In this document: piece by piece, positions 8,674-16,344 of the stretch | How the letters are laid out: every line of letters starts with the position of its first letter | Numbering within the stretch: position 1 is the first letter of the stretch | Source: Halalkaliarchaeum desulfuricum | GTDB taxonomy: Archaea > Halobacteriota > Halobacteria > Halobacteriales > Haloferacaceae | NCBI RefSeq assembly: GCF_002952775.1 | Contig: NZ_CP025066.1 | Location: 1,674,001-1,738,000, forward strand | Direction: 5' to 3' | DNA length: 64,000 nt | Program-made: the position numbers and the translations under genes | The notes under the pieces: model-generated | The model's input: the letters and a program-made list of their open reading frames with translations, nothing else | Database searches by the model: none | Told to the model about the DNA's origin: nothing

Positions 8674-8928
8674 ATGGCACGGAAGGAGGCGAGCAAGCGG
8701 CTGCTCCTGGGGATCGTGTACCTGCCGGTGTACTACTTCATCCTGTACCCGGTGGTGTTCTTCCTCGGCGTCCTCGTGACCGCCGTGGACATCCTCTGGA
8801 CGATCGTGTTCGGCGAGTCGCTGGGGCTCGTTCCGGCGTGGTCCTCGTCCACCTGGGAGTCGATCTCCCAGCCCGTGACGTGGATCTTCGGAGGCTCGCG
8901 ATCCGACAAACCCAGCTGGATGTTCTGA
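8674..8928 (+). CDS. Small membrane protein, 84 aa
   Basis: Starts MARKEASKRLLLGIVYLPV. It has one long or two closely spaced hydrophobic segments (residues about 9-45, YYFILYPVVFFLGVLVTAV) and a Trp/Ser-rich tail. It begins 2 bases after the Tat protein stop and its own stop overlaps the next ATG (TGATG). Probably a membrane component of the element's envelope or transfer apparatus; function inferred from context only. Confidence 0.75.
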   Translation: MARKEASKRLLLGIVYLPVYYFILYPVVFFLGVLVTAVDILWTIVFGESLGLVPAWSSSTWESISQPVTWIFGGSRSDKPSWMF

Positions 8929-9032
8929 TGACCATGCACTTCACAACGACCTGGCGCGGCATGGGCGGAGGGATCCCACCGCCTGTTGTGCCGCCTCCCG
9001 ACAACCGACAGGCCGGTCGCATCGCCCGCTAA
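8928..9032 (+). CDS. Tiny Gly/Pro-rich protein, 34 aa
   Basis: MTMHFTTTWRGMGGGIPPPV and a proline-rich continuation, ending RIAR. The start overlaps the previous stop (TGATG), arguing for translation. No family recognised; the polyproline stretch suggests a protein-protein contact peptide. Confidence 0.5.
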   Translation: MTMHFTTTWRGMGGGIPPPVVPPPDNRQAGRIAR

Positions 9033-9059
9033 CCGACTGCTGATCTATTCCAACACACC

Positions 9060-10097
9060 ATGAAACTCCCGAAGAGAAGCCTCATCGCGCTGGTTCTGGC
9101 GGTGCTTGTGCTGGGCGCCGGAGCGACCGTCGTCGCGGCCGAAGTCACGGCACCGTCAGTCACCGCAGACTCCGACCTGGACGAAGGAGTCACCATCGCG
9201 AACTTCAACGCTGACGCCGAGGAGAACAGTACACTCGAGATAGCAACGGACACCGCAGATGACATCGAGGTTGCCGATGTCGAGATCGAACTCGCCGACG
9301 AGGATCGCAACCTGACGGCCTACACGGCTGACCTCGATGCCGACGAGTACGAGCTGGTCGAGGAGGACAACGCCGATGGCGAGGACATCCACGCCTGGAC
9401 GATCGACCACGACGAGTTCGAGGAAGTGCCGATGGCGATCGACGAGCAGGTCGACATGGACGTGACCGTCACGATCGAAGACGCTGACGGCGCCACCGCC
9501 GACACCGAGTTCACCTTCACGCTCGAGAACGACGACGAGCGCACCGTGATCTACGTCGACGAGGTCGCCGAAGACGACGGTGATGTCGGCCCGAGCGTCG
9601 ACACGGAGACGCACGAGGCCAGCTGGTTCGCTGCGAACATCCTCGGTGAAGACGACCAGACCATCCACCAGATCGAGGAGGAGCGCGAAGTGAACGGCTC
9701 GGCAACTGATGTCGAGATCTACTTCGCGGACGACGCGGCTGACTCCTTCGACGACTCGGTGACCGAGGACGCCGACACCGAGGACATCCTCGCCGACCAG
9801 ACGATCCTCGTCGACGGTGACCTCGCGTTCACCTTCCTCGATGAGGAGAACAGCGACTACGTGTCCTCGGACGACACCTACGCAGTCTATGATGACTCGG
9901 CCGACCAGATGACGATCAACCTCGGCGACGAGCAGGACAGCAACATCGCGGCTGATGTCCACGTCGCCTCCGAGTCGCCGTCCGTGAGTGAGGAGGTCGC
10001 CACCGCCGACATCTCGGACGCGTTCGCGGATGACCTCTCGTTCATGGAGATCCGCGCCAACTACGGCCTCGCGCCGGCCATCCGCGCGCTGATCTAG
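9060..10097 (+). CDS. Secreted, very acidic surface protein, 345 aa
   Basis: The N-terminus MKLPKRSLIALVLAVLVLGA is a Sec signal with cleavage near VVAAEV. The mature chain is dominated by D and E, with beta-rich spacing similar to halophilic surface and spike proteins. There is no PGF-CTERM and no C-terminal membrane anchor, so it may be held by the neighbouring membrane proteins. It ends 9 bases before the next gene, with the ribosome site aggagg between them. Known families not recognised. A spike or S-layer-like role is inferred from signal, composition and position. Confidence 0.75.
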   Translation: MKLPKRSLIALVLAVLVLGAGATVVAAEVTAPSVTADSDLDEGVTIANFNADAEENSTLEIATDTADDIEVADVEIELADEDRNLTAYTADLDADEYELVEEDNADGEDIHAWTIDHDEFEEVPMAIDEQVDMDVTVTIEDADGATADTEFTFTLENDDERTVIYVDEVAEDDGDVGPSVDTETHEASWFAANILGEDDQTIHQIEEEREVNGSATDVEIYFADDAADSFDDSVTEDADTEDILADQTILVDGDLAFTFLDEENSDYVSSDDTYAVYDDSADQMTINLGDEQDSNIAADVHVASESPSVSEEVATADISDAFADDLSFMEIRANYGLAPAIRALI

Positions 10098-10106
10098 GAG
10101 GCCAGA

Positions 10107-10349
10107 ATGGGCCTGCTTGAAGCGCTGGGTCGGGTCGTCCTCGGTATCGTCCTGTACCTCATCCAGCTCCTGATCGCGTTCCCGCTGATGCTGCTCATCG
10201 CAGCGTACTTCGTCCTCGACGTGCTGCTGGTCGCGATCGGTCGCGATGGACTCGACAGCGGGGACTTCATCAAGGAGATCTGGTTGTGGTACGTCGGCAA
10301 CGCCGAGTACGTCTTCTTCGGCGACGGCAGCTGGGACTGGACACCATGA
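10107..10349 (+). CDS. Small membrane protein, 80 aa
   Basis: Starts MGLLEALGRVVLGIVLYLIQ, with two hydrophobic segments separated by a short turn, then an amphipathic Trp-rich tail (IWLWYVGNAEYVFFGDGS). It resembles the 84-residue protein at 8674 in layout, though not closely in sequence. A strong aggagg precedes the ATG. The stop overlaps a 10-codon mini-ORF (10346-10378) that carries the ribosome site of the next gene. Confidence 0.75.
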   Translation: MGLLEALGRVVLGIVLYLIQLLIAFPLMLLIAAYFVLDVLLVAIGRDGLDSGDFIKEIWLWYVGNAEYVFFGDGSWDWTP

Positions 10350-10382
10350 CCAACAACCCCACTACTCAACGGAGGTGAACAC

Positions 10383-10547
10383 ATGGACACACGATTCCTG
10401 CTGCGCTGGGCAGTCGCGGTCGTCCTCGCGGTGATCGCGCTGTCGCTGGTCCTGGGCTTCTTCGCGATCTCGCCGCCGATCGGCGGGACGCTCGGGATCG
10501 TTCTGGTCGCCATCGCGGTGTACCTGCTGATGCAGCGACGCGAGTGA
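10383..10547 (+). CDS. Small two-helix membrane protein, 54 aa
   Basis: MDTRFLLRWAVAVVLAVIAL plus a second helix (GTLGIVLVAIAVYLLMQRRE). The ribosome site ggaggtg lies 5-11 bases before the ATG and inside a 10-codon ORF ending at 10378, so translation may be coupled. It is the last gene before the tRNA-like region. Confidence 0.7.
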   Translation: MDTRFLLRWAVAVVLAVIALSLVLGFFAISPPIGGTLGIVLVAIAVYLLMQRRE

Positions 10548-10569
10548 CGACCGATCATCCGCCATTTTT

Positions 10570-10726
10570 GCCCGCTCGTGGCCGAACACGGCTCGAGTAC
10601 TCCGGATTTTGATACCACATCCGGTGATCCGGGGAGTCAACGAGGTGAGATTGCCAGCCTCTCGCGGGGCGCTCCCCGGCCGGTGGAACCGGTCGTGTGC
10701 TGCGGGTTCGATTCCCGCTGCGGGCA
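10570..10726 (+). ncRNA. Structured tRNA-like sequence with T-arm, upstream of 10735
   Basis: At the 3' end is a canonical T-arm: stem GCGGG (10702-10706), loop TTCGATT, stem CCCGC (10714-10718), then GCGGGC (10720-10725), which can pair with GCCCGC at 10570-10575. In between are several good hairpins: ACTCC/GGAGT around 10600-10637, GGGG-CGCT-CCCC near 10667-10678, and CCGGT-GGA-ACCGG near 10680-10692. It is not a normal tRNA: the D-loop GG is missing and the length is 157 nt. It ends 8 bases before the next ATG. Possible meanings are a tRNA pseudogene, an integration scar, or a processing or packaging RNA. Confidence 0.4.
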
Positions 10727-10734
10727 TCGAGACC

Positions 10735-11019
10735 ATGTCGAAAGCAGACACCTCTGACGAACTGGTTCCGGTTCACGTCGTCGCCTACGAGAAGAATGCC
10801 GATCTCGAGATCGACAACAGCGGCGAGGACGCGACGGTCGTGAACCACGACGAACTGGTCGACAAAGGGCAGACGTATCAGGAGATCCGGGCACTCGCTC
10901 GCAGTGCTGCCGAAGAGTACGATCTGGATATCGTAGAGCCTGGCGATCCGCTCTGGGATGACCGCTTCAACGATCTCGAGTCTGGCGACTCGTGGCGCCT
11001 CGAGGAGATTCGCGGCTGA
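10735..11019 (+). CDS. Acidic hypothetical protein, 94 aa
   Basis: Starts MSKADTSDELVPVHVVAYEK. It is a soluble, acidic protein with no cysteines or membrane segments and a short helical region (YQEIRALARSAAEEYDLDIV). Together with the lipoprotein at 11170 it forms a two-gene insert between membrane-protein genes of the block, flanked by tRNA-like structures on both sides. Function unknown. Confidence 0.65.
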   Translation: MSKADTSDELVPVHVVAYEKNADLEIDNSGEDATVVNHDELVDKGQTYQEIRALARSAAEEYDLDIVEPGDPLWDDRFNDLESGDSWRLEEIRG

Positions 11020-11169
11020 GAGGGATCAGCAGAGATTTGCAGAGTTACTGTTAGCTAGTATAGATGTTGAGATCATCGTGCGAGATGTAGAGGGTGAATG
11101 CAACAGACGGTGAAGACGCTCTCAAAGAGAAGTTATTTGGTATTCGTGGAGGTAGATAGAACACCTCCG

Positions 11170-11730
11170 ATGGCTTCGCCCTCCTCTCGGCGAGATGTAA
11201 TTACGTTCGCAGCGGTGATCGGACTTCCCGGTCTCAGCGGGTGTCTCTCACTGACTGACGAGACGGAGTCGGTGGAACTACTCTACATCATGCTGACGAC
11301 GAACCTCGTGCAGGAGCAAGAGATCAAGTTAGAGGTAGTTTCAGGACCTGACCACCATTTCAGCATGACCGTGGAAATGCCGCCGATCGGAACGGACAGT
11401 TCCGAAGTACCCGGCACAACGACGACCAGCCAGTTCATGATCGTTCCCGATACGAGCGATCTCACCGTCAATTCCGTACTCAGGGCACGCTATCCAGATG
11501 CGGATTCGTGGGTCGAAACTGCCCTCACAGACGCGGATCATCGCCACGTCGCGGGGTGGATCACGTTGTGGTCGCCCGCACCGACAGTCGAGTACGTCGA
11601 GTACCCGGAGAAGCCGAATCAAGAATCAGGAGCGGTCGAAGGTGCTGGAATAACGGTGAGCGAAGCGGAAGAATTCGTCGACTCGTTTATGAAAGAGCAA
11701 GCAGACCGAGACTACACGGTTGACGATTGA
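11170..11730 (+). CDS. Tat/lipobox lipoprotein, 186 aa
   Basis: The start MASPSSRRDVITFAAVIGLP is followed by a lipobox LSGC, giving a twin-arginine lipoprotein anchored by its cysteine. A longer start at 11098 exists, but the Tat motif fits the ATG at 11170. The mature domain is beta-rich with no recognised family. It is probably cargo rather than part of the core membrane module, since codon use and spacing differ from its neighbours. Confidence 0.7.
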   Translation: MASPSSRRDVITFAAVIGLPGLSGCLSLTDETESVELLYIMLTTNLVQEQEIKLEVVSGPDHHFSMTVEMPPIGTDSSEVPGTTTTSQFMIVPDTSDLTVNSVLRARYPDADSWVETALTDADHRHVAGWITLWSPAPTVEYVEYPEKPNQESGAVEGAGITVSEAEEFVDSFMKEQADRDYTVDD

Positions 11731-11859
11731 TGAACTGAAACTCGTCTCTTACATCTGCGGCCGGTTATATTCGCGCCGCCCATCTTGCACACCGTCTCTG
11801 ACAACTTCTGAATAGCTCTGTTGCTAACCTATGGACTGCTTCGGTTCCGATGAAACGAC

Positions 11860-11968
11860 GCCCACGATGGCGTAGTCAGGTTCGATCCCTGGCGTGGGCT
11901 TCCCCCGGCTCCGGGGGGCGAAACCGGGCGATCCCCATCCTGACGCCTGCCGGCGGCGTCCCTTTTGC
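11860..11968 (+). ncRNA. tRNA-like minihelix followed by two hairpins and a T-run
   Basis: GCCCACG (11860-11866) pairs perfectly with CGTGGGC (11893-11899). Between them, after a 9-base linker, is a T-arm with stem TCAGG/CCTGG and canonical loop TTCGATC. D- and anticodon arms are absent. It continues with a 6-bp hairpin (CCCCCG-GCTC-CGGGGG, 11902-11917) and a terminator-like hairpin (GACGCC/GGCGTC, 11942-11960) followed by ccTTTT. The whole could be a small stable RNA with its own terminator. Acceptor stem plus T-arm is the known minimal substrate of RNase P. Whether it is expressed is not known. Confidence 0.45.
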
Positions 11969-12031
11969 CCAGTAGTCGGCCATCGTCGTGGCTCATCCGA
12001 CACCCCTCTCTTTTCCCCTACCCGCTTTCGA

Positions 12032-12071
12032 GTCCGCTAGGAGCAGCTCGGTTCGACTCCGGGCGCGGACG
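12032..12071 (+). ncRNA. tRNA-like minihelix directly before start codon of 12074
   Basis: GTCCGC (12032-12037) pairs with GCGGAC (12065-12070). After an 8-base linker comes a T-arm with stem CTCGG/CCGGG and loop TTCGACT. As at 11860, the D- and anticodon arms are missing. The structure ends 3 bases before the ATG at 12074, so it would form the 5' leader of the downstream operon. It may be a processing signal, a translation control element, or a remnant of a tRNA-gene integration. Confidence 0.45.
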
Positions 12072-12073
12072 TT

Positions 12074-12298
12074 ATGGCCACCCCAGTAGACTGGCTCCGC
12101 GAACTGCTGAAGGACGGCATCGGGCAGCACAGCCCGGGCGACCAGATCACCGCCGGGTTGATCCTCGGCGCCGTGATCATCGCGACCTCCGCGGTCGGTC
12201 TCGTCGGGACGCTGCTGCTGATGCCGATCCCGATCCTGATGGCCGGCTTCGGGATCCTGCGGCTGTCCAGCACCGTCGACCAGCTGTACCCGCTGTAA
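12074..12298 (+). CDS. Small membrane protein, 74 aa
   Basis: Starts MATPVDWLRELLKDGIGQHS, then two hydrophobic helices (ITAGLILGAVIIATSAVGLV and TLLLMPIPILMAGFGIL). There is no room for a Shine-Dalgarno between the tRNA-like minihelix and the ATG, so translation would be leader-structure dependent or leaderless after cleavage. It is the first gene of a run reaching 16180. Confidence 0.75.
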   Translation: MATPVDWLRELLKDGIGQHSPGDQITAGLILGAVIIATSAVGLVGTLLLMPIPILMAGFGILRLSSTVDQLYPL

Positions 12299-12309
12299 GG
12301 AGAACTTGC

Positions 12310-13224
12310 ATGAACCGAACGCATGGATGGGGACTGCTGTTGCTTCTCGTAGTCGTCCTGTGTGGCGGCCTCGTCGCGGGGGTGAGCGCAGACGAGACGG
12401 TGACGCAGATCGACGCCGATCACGAGCTGGCGACCGAGGAGACGATCCAGACGTACCACGCCGAGGGCGTCGTCTCCGGCGATGCCGAGCAGATCCAGCT
12501 CACGCTGACAGTCGCTGAATCCGCTGACGATGTCGGTATCGACCGGACGGCGCCGCTCGACTGGCGCAACGACTACCTCCGCCTCGAGTACGACGAAGAA
12601 ATCGACCGCACGGTGCGCGTGTTCATCCCCGCCGAGATGGTGACGCCGTACACCCGAGAGGGTGTCGAGGCGCTGAACAACTCGCACACCACGTCGTTCG
12701 AGCCGATCCGCGATGGGGAGTTCCTCGCGGTGACGGTCGTCCTCGAGGGAGAGGACACGGTTGTCTTCCCGCTGGACAAGAGCGCGTCGGCCTCCTACGA
12801 TATCATGGACAGAGCGAACGACCGCGTCGAGCGGGCGACCGGCATCTCGCTGTCCGGTGACGAGGAGTGGACGTACGTCGACGGTGACGACATGGCCGGC
12901 CACACCGTGATCGAGCTGGAGGCGGACCCCGACGCCGTCGAGATCCAGTTCGACGCCCGCCACGGACAGGCCGACGAACTGTGGGTGACGATGCCCGAAG
13001 GCGACGATCCGCGGGCCGAGGTCTACTGGTACTACTCGAGCAGCGACGATCTCGTCTACATCGTGCCGAAGGCGGAGGATCCGCCAGCCGTCCGCTACAA
13101 GACGGAGGCGACGTTGCGGGATCGGATCGATGGCGCCGTCAACGATGCCCGACAGCTCGCAGAGAATCTGCGAGACCGGCTGTCGCTGCCGTGGACCGAC
13201 TCCGAGGAGGTGACCACGCCATGA
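12310..13224 (+). CDS. Signal-peptide protein, possibly membrane-associated, 304 aa
   Basis: Real start MNRTHGWGLLLLLVVVLCGG with a Sec signal (cleavage near GVSADE) and ribosome site aaggag 7 bases before. The mature part is an acidic beta-rich domain (WRNDYLRLEYDEEIDRTVRV, VTVVLEGEDTVVFPLDK). The C-terminal region ends with a short helix-forming segment (DGAVNDARQLAENLRDRLSL). The stop overlaps the next start (ATGA). Family not recognised; an extracellular component of the element is inferred. Confidence 0.75.
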   Translation: MNRTHGWGLLLLLVVVLCGGLVAGVSADETVTQIDADHELATEETIQTYHAEGVVSGDAEQIQLTLTVAESADDVGIDRTAPLDWRNDYLRLEYDEEIDRTVRVFIPAEMVTPYTREGVEALNNSHTTSFEPIRDGEFLAVTVVLEGEDTVVFPLDKSASASYDIMDRANDRVERATGISLSGDEEWTYVDGDDMAGHTVIELEADPDAVEIQFDARHGQADELWVTMPEGDDPRAEVYWYYSSSDDLVYIVPKAEDPPAVRYKTEATLRDRIDGAVNDARQLAENLRDRLSLPWTDSEEVTTP

Positions 13225-13427
13225 TATTCATCAAGCCAGACATTCAGATGGGACCGCTTACTGGATCGCTGTGGATGCTGTTTCTGATCCTGGTCGCGAT
13301 CGGCGCCCTGGGGACCGTGACGATGCCCGGACTGATCGTCTGGGTTCTGGCTGCGTTCATCCTGGTTGCAGCGCTGTGGATCATCGGCCGACGCATCCTC
13401 GGTTGGGGTGCAGGGAGGCGGATGTAG
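13221..13427 (+). CDS. Small membrane protein, 68 aa
   Basis: MIFIKPDIQMGPLTGSLWML, with two transmembrane helices and a basic tail (GRRILGWGAGRRM). It overlaps the previous gene by 4 bases (ATGA) and abuts the next ATG. One of a series of two-helix proteins in this block. Confidence 0.75.
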   Translation: MIFIKPDIQMGPLTGSLWMLFLILVAIGALGTVTMPGLIVWVLAAFILVAALWIIGRRILGWGAGRRM

Positions 13428-13688
13428 ATGCTGTACGAACTCGTCCTCGCCGGCTTCGCGATCGTGCTGACGTGGCTGTGGGTCCGCAAGAATCCGGAGA
13501 CGGCAGAGCGCACCTACGGCTGGCTCGAGCGATCGCGGAAGGTCACTGGATCGATCATCGTGATCCTGCTGGCGTTTACGTTCCTGCAGTCTGGCGTGGT
13601 GCTGCTGCAGGTGGTTGCGATCGTGATGCTCATCCTCGGCGCCCTGTACTTCTTCGTCGAGCGACCGGACCAGCGGGTGATCTCCTGA
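13428..13688 (+). CDS. Small membrane protein, 86 aa
   Basis: MLYELVLAGFAIVLTWLWVR, then a charged loop (KNPETAERTYGWLERSRKV) and two further hydrophobic stretches. It starts directly after the previous stop and its stop overlaps the next start (TGATG). The charged linker between helices suggests contact with a soluble partner such as the downstream ATPase; this is inference. Confidence 0.75.
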   Translation: MLYELVLAGFAIVLTWLWVRKNPETAERTYGWLERSRKVTGSIIVILLAFTFLQSGVVLLQVVAIVMLILGALYFFVERPDQRVIS

Positions 13689-14152
13689 TGCTCGATCGCA
13701 TCACGCGCCTCGAGCAGAACGTCCGCTACATCCTCGAGTCCGACGCTGTCGACTTCGAGGACAAGCAGGACGCGAGCGCAAAACTCGAGGAGATCGACCA
13801 GCTGGCCGGGCAGATCCACCGCGACAAGCCGTTCGAGCGCTTCCTCCAGCAGTACATCGCACGGGCTCACCGCGACTATCAGAGTGGCGACCGCGAGGAG
13901 CCGCTGTGTCGCTGTTCGTACGCCGAGTGCGACCTGAAGCAGGGACGGCTGCCCGGCAGGGTGCGGACAGCCGACTCGCTGCAGGGTGGGATCGACGAGT
14001 TTCAAGAGCGCCATCCCGAGAGTGTGGTCCTCCTCGAGGCCCGCGAGGAGTGGCTTTCGGTGATCGGCGAGTACCGCCAGATCCTGCGCGAGGTCTACGC
14101 CGATCTCGAGCAGGCACGAGCTGAAGCCGAACCGCGATACAAGAAGGTGTGA
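13688..14152 (+). CDS. Soluble helical protein, 154 aa, with Cys cluster
   Basis: Starts MLDRITRLEQNVRYILESDA. It is mostly alpha-helical and charged, with CRCSYAEC in the middle, a possible zinc site, and a long C-terminal helix (EYRQILREVYADLEQARAEA). It lies between a membrane protein and the ATPase, 3 bases before the latter's ATG. An adaptor role between ATPase and membrane is plausible but not shown. Confidence 0.7.
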   Translation: MLDRITRLEQNVRYILESDAVDFEDKQDASAKLEEIDQLAGQIHRDKPFERFLQQYIARAHRDYQSGDREEPLCRCSYAECDLKQGRLPGRVRTADSLQGGIDEFQERHPESVVLLEAREEWLSVIGEYRQILREVYADLEQARAEAEPRYKKV

Positions 14153-14155
14153 CCG

Positions 14156-16180
14156 ATGCAACGAACGCTCACCTACGCCGAGTGGCGCTCGGAGCGGAAG
14201 GCGAAAGAGCAGACCTGGGACGAACGCGAAGATGTCCGGACGGCGATCGACGCCGGGATCGCCGCCACGATGCGAGAGCCACCCGACGAGCAGCTGCTCG
14301 AAAGAGCCGTCGAGAGACTGGCAGAACTGCTGGTCGGGTCGGACGGACGGTTGATCGACTACTACTCTCGCGAGATCACCCACAACGACCAGTACCCGCT
14401 TGCCGCACTCCGGGCGGTCGCGACGGGGCAGCCACGGGTTCGAGACTACGAGTTGGCGCTGGACGCGCTGATCGCGATCGCCGACCACGAAGGCATCACC
14501 GAGGATGTCTCGAACCACGCGGAAGCCCGCGGGTTCGAGCTACCGATGGGGCGTGTCTGGTCGTCCTACGAGATGGAGTACGGCGACGAGATTCGCATCG
14601 TCTCGCGAAACTCCGGGTGGCCGAAGACGCTGTTTTGTGGCGATACCGGCCAGGGGAAAAGCGCGACGCTGGACGGAGCAGTCGCCGATCGCTACGCCAG
14701 CGGGATGAAGATCGTCGACCTCGTCGACACCGACGAGTTCGAGTCCGGCGTCTACGACATCCCGCAACGACAGCCAGCGCTCCGTGATGCGCGACGCGAC
14801 CTCGAGCTGCCGGCCGGCGCCGATGTGATGGACGACTTCGACGCGCCGGACCTCGAGATCCTCGTGCCGCTGACACCCGAGACCGCCTCGATGGACGTTC
14901 CCGTTCCGGAAGGTGCAGATGTCGACGACTCGGTCGTACGGCCGTTCACGATCCCCGCATCGGATCTCGACGAGACGACGCTCGTGTCGTTCCTGACAGC
15001 GCTGGTGTCGAAGCAGCAGGAAGCCTCGATCCGGACGGCCTACAACGCGGTCGCCGAGGGTGACTGGACGCTGCAGGATCTCGCCGAGCAGATCGCGAAA
15101 CGCGATGACCTGCAGGACTCCTACCAGCGACGCGTCCTCCGCTTGCTCGAGGATCTCCAGTCGAAGGGATTCATCCGCGATCAGGACTGCGAGTACGCCA
15201 TCGACTGGGACGACATCTTCTACGACACCGACACCGTCACGGCGTTCTCCGTGGCACCGCTCGAGGAGATCGACCAGCTGATGGTGCTGTCGTACCTCGT
15301 CCGGGCGCTGTACGACGAGCGAACGTCGCGGACTGAGTTGCCGGCGTGTGCCGGCGTCGCCCGTGAGCTGCACGAGATCGTCCCACACCGCGAGGAGGCC
15401 GCCGCCGACGCTCGTGCCGAGGCACTCCAGGGGGCGATCGCGTCGAACCTGTCGTACATCCTCCGGAAGAACCGTCACGAACGCCTGGAGATCCTCGCCG
15501 ACACCCAGGACGTGATGGATCTCAAGAAGGGCGTCCGGCTGCGGTTCTCCCGGTTCGTCGCCTTCCAGATGCCCGATCGGAGCCTGAAGAGCTGTTTCGA
15601 ATACGCTGGGGCGAGCGGCTTCGACTCGTGTCGCAACTCGATCGGGCCCGAGGCCGGCGTCGGCGCCGTGATCGGGATGAGCGAGGCAGCCATCGAGTAC
15701 GAACGCGACTTCATCTCGCCGGTCCAGTTCGCTCCGGCGCCGTTCCACCACTTCGACGTCGACGAACACGACTCCGGGTTCGACGCCCGGTGTGACTATC
15801 TCGACGAGGATCTGGTGCCTGTGCCGTGGCTCGGCAGCGTTCCCGACCGACTGTGCTTCGGCGTCGGGGATGTCGCTGGCGAGGAGATCGCAGAAGGATC
15901 GCCGTACCAGGAGTTCGCCGAGGAGTGCCTCGAGCGAGGCCCAGGGAAGACGGTGGTCAAGCGCGATGTCATCGACGCGTACAACAACTTTGCCGAGGAG
16001 CGAGGCTACGACACCGTTGGTGTGCGCTGGTTCCTCCGAAAGTTCCGCAAGCAGACCACCGACGAGTGGGAACTCGAGTCGTACTCTGAGCGGAAGTACG
16101 ACGGCGTCGAGTTGACGCAGGCTGGCCAGCAGTACCTTCCGAGCGGTGGCGCAGACACAGAGATGGCGTCGGGAGACTAA
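14156..16180 (+). CDS. FtsK/HerA/VirB4-like DNA-translocase ATPase, 674 aa
   Basis: The N-terminal 150 residues are helical. Walker A is GDTGQGKS at residues 162-169 inside GWPKTLFCGDTGQGKSATL. Later come a region typical of HerA/VirB4-type ATPases with conserved acidic residues (ACAGVARELHEIVPHREEAA) and a sensor-like motif ADTQDVMDLKKGVR followed by RFSRFVAFQMPD. The C-terminal part has winged-helix character (NFAEERGYDTVGVRWFLRKF). Such ATPases pump DNA or drive secretion at membranes. It is the only energy-coupling protein of the block and is flanked by membrane and secreted proteins, suggesting DNA transfer, packaging into vesicles or virions, or secretion. The first domain is unlike known families. 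Confidence 0.8.
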   Translation: MQRTLTYAEWRSERKAKEQTWDEREDVRTAIDAGIAATMREPPDEQLLERAVERLAELLVGSDGRLIDYYSREITHNDQYPLAALRAVATGQPRVRDYELALDALIAIADHEGITEDVSNHAEARGFELPMGRVWSSYEMEYGDEIRIVSRNSGWPKTLFCGDTGQGKSATLDGAVADRYASGMKIVDLVDTDEFESGVYDIPQRQPALRDARRDLELPAGADVMDDFDAPDLEILVPLTPETASMDVPVPEGADVDDSVVRPFTIPASDLDETTLVSFLTALVSKQQEASIRTAYNAVAEGDWTLQDLAEQIAKRDDLQDSYQRRVLRLLEDLQSKGFIRDQDCEYAIDWDDIFYDTDTVTAFSVAPLEEIDQLMVLSYLVRALYDERTSRTELPACAGVARELHEIVPHREEAAADARAEALQGAIASNLSYILRKNRHERLEILADTQDVMDLKKGVRLRFSRFVAFQMPDRSLKSCFEYAGASGFDSCRNSIGPEAGVGAVIGMSEAAIEYERDFISPVQFAPAPFHHFDVDEHDSGFDARCDYLDEDLVPVPWLGSVPDRLCFGVGDVAGEEIAEGSPYQEFAEECLERGPGKTVVKRDVIDAYNNFAEERGYDTVGVRWFLRKFRKQTTDEWELESYSERKYDGVELTQAGQQYLPSGGADTEMASGD

Positions 16181-16260
16181 TCAGAGGGCTAGCAGAGACC
16201 GTAGAACAAAACCCGCAGACTCGGGCACGAACCGGGACGGCAGAACAACTCAACACCCGG

Positions 16261-16318
16261 TATATCTCTTCGTACTCTCGTACGTTTCGGGCGCGTATTG
16301 GACCGGGAGCGATCCCGG
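16261..16318 (+). promoter_or_regulatory. TATA box and hairpin leader for the 16345 operon
   Basis: TATATCT at 16261-16267 lies about 80 bases before the ATG at 16345. The leader then carries a perfect hairpin CCGGGA-GCGA-TCCCGG at 16303-16318. The gap from 16181 to 16344 is the largest within this half of the block, consistent with a second transcription start. Confidence 0.45.
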
Positions 16319-16344
16319 CGCCGATCGAACGAGGTTAATTCCTT

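Noticed and set aside
10570-10726. Ordinary intron-containing tRNA-Trp
   Set aside because: A CCA triplet lies in a loop near 10613-10619, but the D-arm lacks conserved bases, position 8 is not T, the seventh acceptor pair fails and no bulge-helix-bulge was found.
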